From contig CM069436.1 of the NCBI GenBank assembly GCA_035610365.1, forward strand, positions 40,307,117 to 40,371,116: a DNA stretch of 64,000 nt, read 5' to 3'. The notes beneath the pieces were generated by a model. That model was not told the origin of the DNA. It searched no databases and was given only the letters and a program-made list of their open reading frames with translations. The DNA comes from Aquatica leii (lineage: Eukaryota; Arthropoda; Insecta; Coleoptera; Lampyridae). Positions 57,440 through 64,000 of the stretch are shown piece by piece (positions within the stretch are counted from its first letter, which is position 1; each line of letters starts with the position of its first letter). A program made the position numbers and the translations under genes.

Positions 57440-57985
57440 TGATGAACGTTGTAATAGCGGCTTCCACGGCCGGAGTCTATACTAAGATAAGAACGTCTTC
57501 CGGGTTTGGACCGTGTCAATGTTGTAACCGAAGTTGCCAACGTTTCGCCCACTTTCGTAAGGGGCTTCATCAGGGCGTTAGAGAAATCGAAGAACTCAAA
57601 GAAGCAACCGAAATCTAACTAAACACTTCTCAAAAATTAGGTAATCAACTTGTGAACCAAGCCAGATTCCAAACTCAGAAAAGGTAAGAAAGAAAACGAT
57701 AAACTTGAAAAAGCAAACGAAAATCTAACAAAGAACCACTACAGAGTTAGGTAATCAACTTGTGAACCAAGCCAGATTCTAGAATCCTAACTCTGTAGTG
57801 GTTCTTTGTTAGATTTTCGTTTGCTTTTCCAAGTTTATCGTTTTCTTTCTTACCTTCTCTGAGTTTAGAATCTAGCTTGGTTCTCAAGTTGATTACCTAA
57901 CTTTTAGTTAGATTTCGGTTGCTTGTTTGAGTTCTTCGATTTCTCTCACGCCCTGAAGACGTTCTTATCTTAGTATTGATAAACG
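57440..57985. mobile_element. Palindromic Penelope-like remnant
   Basis: The left half (57440-57765) is a PLE head like 18448-18580 plus 19645-19780, without the LTR insertion. The right half (57775-57985) is the same sequence inverted, beginning at CCTAACTCTGTAGTGGTTC. The RT and endonuclease are entirely absent, leaving two inverted termini nearly back to back. The 61-codon open frame at 57433 is terminal-repeat sequence, not a gene. Confidence 0.85.
57525..57580 (-). ncRNA. Hammerhead-ribozyme-like motif, PLE terminal repeat
   Basis: Minus strand: CCCTGATGAAGCCCC, loop, GTGGGCGAAACGTTGGCAAC, then TTCGG. CUGAUGA and GAAAC are intact, and stem II is GCCC/GGGC. Stem I is short (CC/GG plus G-U) and stem III is GUU/AAC with a C-U mismatch. 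The best preserved of the three copies of this family in the window. Confidence 0.45.
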
Positions 57986-57989
57986 TTGC

Positions 57990-58960
57990 TGCCAATATGA
58001 TAAGTAAACCTATTACAAAAATTATTTGTATTCATGTTCTTCAACTTCAATATTAAAAATCGTTTTTGTTAAATTATCTTGACTGCAATAGAAGAAAAGG
58101 TTTGTGGTTAGCAACTTGTAAAATTATTTTTTTAAATTGTTGCTCAAGTTCTGTTTCAGTTTTGTTTATATTATTTACGTTTTATTTATTTGAATAATGT
58201 TTTATTTTTTATAATAATCTGTATTATTATATAATGATATTATGTGTTATTAGTGATGTATTCGTTTTTGTGTTATGTGTTCTATTTTAATTATTTAGTT
58301 GTAAAAGTATGGTGGTGTACTTATAGCTGCATTAAAATTGTGTAATCATGGTAAAAAAAATAAACATTTTTTGAAACTCGAAATATGTTTTACTAATTTA
58401 TAAAATATATATGAGAAATATCTTGTGATTATTTCGTATAAGAAGAGTAAAATTAACTCCGAAATTGTGATTAATATTCATAATTGTTAATACACTATTC
58501 TGAATATCATTTAATAAACAATACTTTATTTATCACATATTATGATTGGCTGCTTAAAAAGTTATTCTTTATTTAATAAAAGTTTATGAATATTAATCAT
58601 AAAAAATATAATCATAAAAAAAATGTGATTATTAAGCATACATAATGAAAATACTTCGTTACTGGATGTGAATTATAATCATAATAGATGTGACTTAAAT
58701 CACATATTACGATTACCTGGTTAAAATTTTATTCTTAATATGATCATTGTTTGTGAGTATTATTCATAAAGATATGTTTATTACGCATATATAACGAAAT
58801 CGTTTACTTCATAACTTATGAATTATAATCATCATCGATGCTAACATGACTATTCACAAATTATACCGATGGTTTATAAATTTATGAATAGCTAGTAGTA
58901 GTTGTTTTTTATGCTTAAATTACGCATAAGTTGTGCGTCTTACGAATGATATCTGAAAAC
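57990..58960. other. Right interior of the palindrome-rich TIR element
   Basis: No coding signal; many ATTCATAA / TTATGATTA-like words from about 58430 on. Confidence 0.35.
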
Positions 58961-58976
58961 ATTTCTCTCCGTGCAG

Positions 58977-60485
58977 CGATGAAGAGGTTATGGGAAACAA
59001 TTCTCAGGCATTTCATGGACAAATGTTAAATACAAACAATTGATGAATTATCATACGACCATATTCTCGTTTAATATGTACCTAGAATACTAGTTATTTG
59101 TGTTTTTATATTTTTTTATTATTTATGTATGCATTCTTATTTTTGAAAATTGTAATAAACCTTGTTCATTATATTACGTAGGTAATATTGTGTTTGTTTT
59201 CAACACCTTCCGATAATTGCAAGATTTGCGATATCTGTGAATTTTTTATCTAGTTTATTTTATGTTTAAACTTTTAATTAAATAACCAAACGTTAGCTTT
59301 TTGTGGTTTAAAAGTTGTGCTTTACATTACGCAACATACTTTTACCTAAATTACTAAAAAAAATCACATAAACAAAAGTTATTTCCTACGCTATATTTTT
59401 TACAAAGCAAGAACATATCTTAAAAATCATAGTCTAAGAATTGCGGTATTTTCTTGATGAAAAAGTATATATAAAGAGACACAGCTATTATGCTAACATA
59501 GAATTCAAATAGTGGTAATCAATGTTTGAACAAATTCAAGTATTTGCTTTTGTTCCTTAACGATGCTTGCGCAACCTTTAAACCTGATCTTCAAATGAGA
59601 GTAGAGATGTAAATATCCGTTTACTGTAGAATCTGTATAAGATAATAGAATTTACTGAAAAACGTGTTTTTTCTATTGCTATTTTAAAACAAATCTTACT
59701 TCCGTTTAATTACGTTTAGTAATCAATTGCGATATATTAATTTCTTGGTTTTATTTGCCAAGAATTTCGAGCATTTTAGGATTCCATTCAATGCAATTTA
59801 TTATTATTTGCTCACGATAAACTTACGACATGTGCATTAAACTGTTTATTAAAAAGAATATCCAAATGTTTAAAGAAAATGTTTTTTATTCCACAATAAT
59901 TTTTTAACTGTACACTAAATGAGAATTAAACCGTTAAATAAAAGTAAATTAAAAACTCAGATTTATTACTGGTATAAATAATGGTTATTGAAAAACTGAT
60001 AGTGACATATTGAACCTGCGTTTCGATCGCAGTAAATAAATTACGACTTTTGCTACTTACTACCATAAAATATAAAATATGAATAAATTCATGTAAAAAA
60101 TTGGACATGTGCGCAAATATAAAAAAAGTTTTTTAATTAATTGATATTGATTTTTGCAAACGTTTTTATTGGTAGTTTTACGATGATTACGGATTTGAAT
60201 AACTCAGCGGGTGTAACAAATCTACGTTTTTGATTATCTATTACTTTATGCTTATTTAGAAAAAATAATTACAGCTTGAAGGATATTGTTTATAATTTGT
60301 GATTGTTGACAAATATTGATTGAATTAGTTTTTTTTTTATAAGAACAGATGGATTTATATTAATTATAATTTGAACTTGACGGAGTTTTAAATTTAACAT
60401 TTCTTACATTTAATTTAATAAGTTAAAAACATATTATAATTATATAAACAATCATATTGGCAATGTTCATACTAACTATACGATA
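58977..60485. other. AT-rich stretch without genes
   Basis: No recognised feature. Confidence 0.35.
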
Positions 60486-60487
60486 TT

Positions 60488-60650
60488 TCGCTTGTTTGAG
60501 TTCTTTGATTTTTCTCTCACGTTCTGATGAAGCCTTTTTCAAAAGTGGGTAAAACGTTGTCAACTTTGGTTACAACAACCATACGGTTCAAACCCGGAAA
60601 ACGTTTTCATCTTAATATAGACTCCGACTGTGGAAACCTTTGCTATTACA
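60488..60650 (+). repeat. PLE terminal fragment with hammerhead-like core
   Basis: Equivalent to the complement of 57440-57600: GAGTTCTTTGATTTTTCTC, GTTCTGATGAAGCCTTTTTC, GTGGGTAAAACGTTGTCAAC, GGTTCAAACCCGGAAAACG. CUGAUGA is intact; GAAAC is changed to AAAAC and stem II is weakened. Confidence 0.75.
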
Positions 60651-62250
60651 TCTAAGCGATTATTTATAAAATGAATTGTCTTTTACTGCTGCTCGGCGAT
60701 TTGTTTAAAATTATAAACAGGATTTATAAGTCTGATAAACTGATAAATTTTTTTGTAGTAGTTTATGTAATACTAATGTGAGGTTTAAATTTTTTAAAAT
60801 TTATTTTAACTATATTTAATTAAAAATAAGTAATAAAAATGTTTTATGTTATACAAAAAATTGTTCTACATACAGTCAACAATTTATTTTCTAATAATTT
60901 TTGTCTGCAGTATGAAAAACAATTTATGAAGTTTGAGAAATGACGCAATAAAAATAAACTATAATTTATACCGCAATACGTTATATTTGCGTATTTCAAA
61001 TTGCTACGTAAGAACTATAAACCGTCTACTTTATAGACTTTCTTATTAAAAATCTGTTTATTCGTATACAGACTGTTCAAAAAATATTGACAAGCGTTTA
61101 AATTTTTTGCTAGTTTATTTAATCTTTATAATTTTCACGTATTGTTCTTATTAAATTAAAAAGAAATCCTGACAATATACTAAAATTAGAGTTTACTATG
61201 TATTAGTTGCTCGAATCTTAACTAGTAAATATTAATATGCTATTTGTTAAATAATGCAACTCTTAGGTTAAACAAAACAAAATGATGAGTATTTTTAACA
61301 CTGAAGCAATCGGTAATCAATTCCAATGAATTTATTTATGACTAAACATCGAGTAGTGCAACATGTAATATATTACTTCTGCAAATTGTTAGCATTTAAA
61401 AATTTTATCTTTTAGGAGGGTACTACTTTAAGGATTTTTTCGTATTAAACTACTGTAAGCATACTCTGTTAGTTCAGGACCCTTTAAAATTGAACATCAT
61501 CTACAATACAAATAGAATAGAAATAAAATATGCATGAGTAAATAAAACGCAATCGATTAATAATTGATACTAAATAACTAAAACGTGGCATTCATACAAG
61601 TTTTTATGGTGTATTGCATTTTAAAAATTGGCAGTCATTTAGTGTATTAATTGTAGACGAATTTAAAGATAATCTAATGAATGTTTAGGGTACATACTAT
61701 TTCTTTAATAGCACTCACATATTTAGTGATTTTACAATACAACATTAACGCAAAGCTTGTTGTGTTCTAATATTATAATCAGAAGTGTATGTGTATCGTT
61801 GCCTATTGTTTTGATTGCAAACAATTAATATTTTACTAAAATACTTTTATAATAACAAATATTTATAAAATTTGCATAATTACATGCTTAATTTAAATGA
61901 GACACAAAATTAATTCTATCAAATTTGGTTTAATAAAATTTTCTGGTGCACATGTAATTATTTAATTTTCGATTCAAATCACAAATTTATTACATCTCAA
62001 GCACAAATAAAACGAAATACTAAAAATAATTAAAGACAATACTACTACGCTACTGACCTAACTGGCAACTTACTTGACACTCCCATTCTAAAATCACGAA
62101 AATAACTGCACGCCAAATTTGAATGCTTAACATGATTTTTCACTATTAATAAGGAATTTGTATTATTTTACGTATTTTACAAAATTTATCTTTAATGTGT
62201 ATCTGTCGGTTAACCGTAATAGTAAAAATCAATTAGCAAAATATGTATGT
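60651..62250. other. AT-rich stretch without genes
   Basis: No recognised feature. Confidence 0.35.
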
Positions 62251-62720
62251 TGTAGCGTCCCGTTAGAATTCATTACATTTAAAATTCAATTTTGCATTTG
62301 TTTATTTTATGCAGCTAATCTTGCATTTAAATTTATTCAATTTGGCAACGTCGCGTCATAATTGTTTTTGACAATTGACCGTGCAATCGACTTTTGTTCG
62401 ACACTTTTGCTTGAACCACGTTAGGTTTGCATGTCTTAAGTGATGAAAGGAAGACAATTTTCTTAATAATGTCGTAACAACGTTAACAAATTAATTTTTC
62501 TTCTTTCCAACTAATTACTGGAAAGTTTATCTTCATTCCGATATAATTTTTCTATTGAATTTAACATTTTTAATAATTTCGTAAAGTGGCGCAATAGTTT
62601 AACAAAGAACTTATTCAAAGCCGTTGTATAACTCAACTTACGTGTTTCTTGTGGAATAAAAACTATTCTAATTATTGATATTTAGGGTCTTTATCTTTAT
62701 CTTTACTTTCCAGTTTATAT
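62251..62720 (+). repeat. Solo-LTR family, copy C, truncated or diverged
   Basis: TGTAGCGTCCCGTTAGAATT followed by TTTGGCAACGTCGCG, GGAAGACAATTTTCTTAATA, CCGATATAATTTTTCTATTG and ATTTAGGGTC, collinear with 18581-19020. Similarity fades after about 62720. The remaining LTR half is not recognised. Confidence 0.7.
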
Positions 62721-63785
62721 TCATCTTTAATTCTGTTGGGATATTTTGATTCGTGATTTTATAGAATTTTGATGTTATTTTGTTCTGGAAGAAAGCATAA
62801 TACAAGAGCACTATATCAAGACACTAAAATTTGTTAAAAAAACTTGTAAGTCTAAGACAATATCAGTATTAAAAACGTCTAGCTAATGAAATAACTTTTT
62901 AGTATCAAACTTACACAAATAGGTTACAGTGGAATAATCCAACAGACCACAAACATGGACAACTTACGTTACTACACTTTTTAATAAATAACACAAAAAC
63001 AAATAAGATATTAAAATGTCAATAATTAAAATACTTAAAAATAACAAGGAACATGAAATGTTCGACAAACACTTGACAAGTAATGCATAATTAAAAATTA
63101 TTAAATGAATGAATGAATGTCAAGGCAAAAAAAAAGATAAAATAAGAATTTAAATTTTTATAAGTTTTTTTAATATATTTTAGAAGTGTTTACTATAAGC
63201 ACGAAATGTTGTCAAATAAATAGTATTAAGTACTTTGCATTGCTTATTCTAAATCAAGAATTAAAACTAGTTAGAATAAATTAGGTATTATATGATATTG
63301 CGGTTTTCTTCTTGTATGTTAAATTTGTTAAACTTTTACTATTATTTTAAAAAGTTTTATAAATACAATTTTTTTTAAATTTTGGTTTAAAAACTTAAGT
63401 TTTGGCAAATACCACTCTCAAATTTTAAAAATTTGGATAACGCCGTTTTCAAATTTTAAATCTATTTAAATGGAAAAGTAAATAAATGAGTAAAAAATAT
63501 ACTTTTCATCATACCATACTGATATTTAGAGTTTAACAGTACTCTATCCCCTTGATATGATATCTATATCGGCGTTGGCGGATATTTTTTAGTTTTGACA
63601 AACTCCTCAATAAAATTGTGATTGTGTTATTAATAAATTTTTATTTATGTCAATGGCAACATTGTTATTATAAAAAAAAGTATTTAGTATGAAAACATTA
63701 ACTAAAATGAAAAGAGCAACTGGTATTGCCTGATAAGGAATTTCTTAATTTCTTCATTTGGGGTTGGTACTGCAACGGTAGAAAT
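62721..63785. other. AT-rich stretch without genes
   Basis: May contain the strongly diverged second half of the LTR copy. Nothing else seen. Confidence 0.3.
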
Positions 63786-63788
63786 CTC

Positions 63789-64000
63789 TTAGTTTGTTAC
63801 CGAAGAATTATTGCAATTTTTTAATTTTGAAATTAAGGTTGAAGCACTTTTGGTTAAATTAAAAAAATGTTTAGAAGTCTTGATCTTCTTGCCAAGGAAT
63901 TGTTCAATATATTGCTCCGCCATTGCGGACGATTTCCAACCCCAAAATTTCTTCAACGTCAAAATATCACTTCTACTTTCAACCGACATAGGACAGCAAA
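63789..64000 (-). pseudogene. Tyrosine recombinase C-terminus (Crypton/DIRS type), cut by window edge
   Basis: Minus-strand frame entering from the right edge: CCPMSVESRSDILTLKKFWG then WKSSAMAEQYIEQFLGKKIK, ending CNNSSVTN and a stop. The block DILTLKK-x-x-GWKSS-x-x-AE-x-YIE is the C-terminal active-site region of the tyrosine recombinases spread by Crypton- and DIRS-like elements in insects. The Tyr in EQYIE (about 63909-63911) would be the nucleophile. Upstream, the expected H-x-x-R block is not visible (it reads CCPM), so either it is mutated or lies past the edge. Complete gene status cannot be judged. Confidence 0.6.

Larger units (their letters stand above)
56045..58973. mobile_element. 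TIR element of unknown superfamily, palindrome-rich
   Basis: CACGGAGAGAAAT at 56045-56057 and its exact complement at 58961-58973. The ~400-500 bp next to each end are dense in TTATGAAT/ATTCATAA and TATGATTA/TAATCATA words and in TATGCGTAATACGCATA-like palindromes. No transposase recognised. A PLE remnant (57.44-57.99 kb) is inserted in the middle. Target duplication unclear (CA on both sides). Confidence 0.6.

Noticed and set aside
57433..57618. Small ORF with Cys-rich stretch CQCCNRSCQRF
   Set aside because: The same sequence recurs at 18.48 and 60.5 kb as part of the Penelope terminal repeat and overlaps the hammerhead-like motif; not a protein gene.
1..64000. tRNA or rRNA genes
   Set aside because: I looked for GGTTCRANNCC-type B boxes and conserved rRNA words by eye and found none convincing; a tRNAscan run would settle it.

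Overview
This 64 kb window is AT-rich nuclear DNA from an animal, most likely an insect. That rests on the mixture of mobile-element families, on small spliced introns of about 50-60 bp inside transposase genes, and on a Drosophila-style core promoter (TATA plus TCAGT initiator with heat-shock elements). I found no intact host protein-coding gene, tRNA or rRNA. Almost everything recognisable is a decayed and often nested transposable element. The species cannot be fixed from the sequence.

Layout. 1-4.1 kb: AT-rich DNA holding a minus-strand heat-shock-type promoter and a non-coding first exon (2.84-3.15 kb); the coding part, if any, lies off the left edge. 4.08-9.38 kb: a Tc1/mariner-type (IS630-like) transposase pseudogene split by a small-LTR Ty3/gypsy retrotransposon (about 4.26-8.20 kb). 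9.82-10.26 kb: a foldback element. 10.59-11.68 kb: a solo LTR (minus). 12.0-13.4 kb: a pogo/Tigger-like transposase pseudogene (minus). 15.76-22.68 kb: a pogo-like TIR pair enclosing a Harbinger fragment, a mariner transposase pseudogene and a Penelope-like element (PLE), which is itself interrupted by a second copy of the solo LTR.

23.3-24.4 kb: a 1.1 kb foldback repeat with partial copies at 27.7 and 29.3 kb. 24.5-25.3 kb: two weak candidate minus-strand exons. 27.0-27.3 kb: a Tc1-like transposase fragment. 29.95-32.85 kb: an internally deleted LTR retrotransposon (minus) with two LTRs, a TATA target duplication and five 47-bp hairpin repeats. 33.46-34.83 kb: a piggyBac deletion derivative. 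37.6-38.9 kb: a second PLE family with inverted terminal repeats carrying hammerhead-ribozyme-like motifs. 40.3-40.6 kb: a mariner fragment.

41.43-45.42 kb is the best-preserved unit: a 4 kb element with roughly 100-bp terminal inverted repeats. It encodes a THAP-DDE_4 (Harbinger/ISL2EU-like) transposase and, convergently, a SWIM/YqaJ nuclease. It appears to sit inside a further inverted repeat. 49.0-50.2 kb and 52.0-53.2 kb: two more piggyBac lineages. 53.97-54.14 kb: a short foldback. 56.05-58.97 kb: a TIR element full of short palindromes that contains a palindromic PLE remnant. 60.5 kb: another PLE terminal fragment. 62.25 kb: a third copy of the solo-LTR family. 63.79-64 kb: the C-terminal end of a tyrosine recombinase (Crypton/DIRS type) running off the right edge.

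The genes do not form a host pathway. They are a stratified record of transposition in which insertion order can be read from the nesting and target-site duplications.
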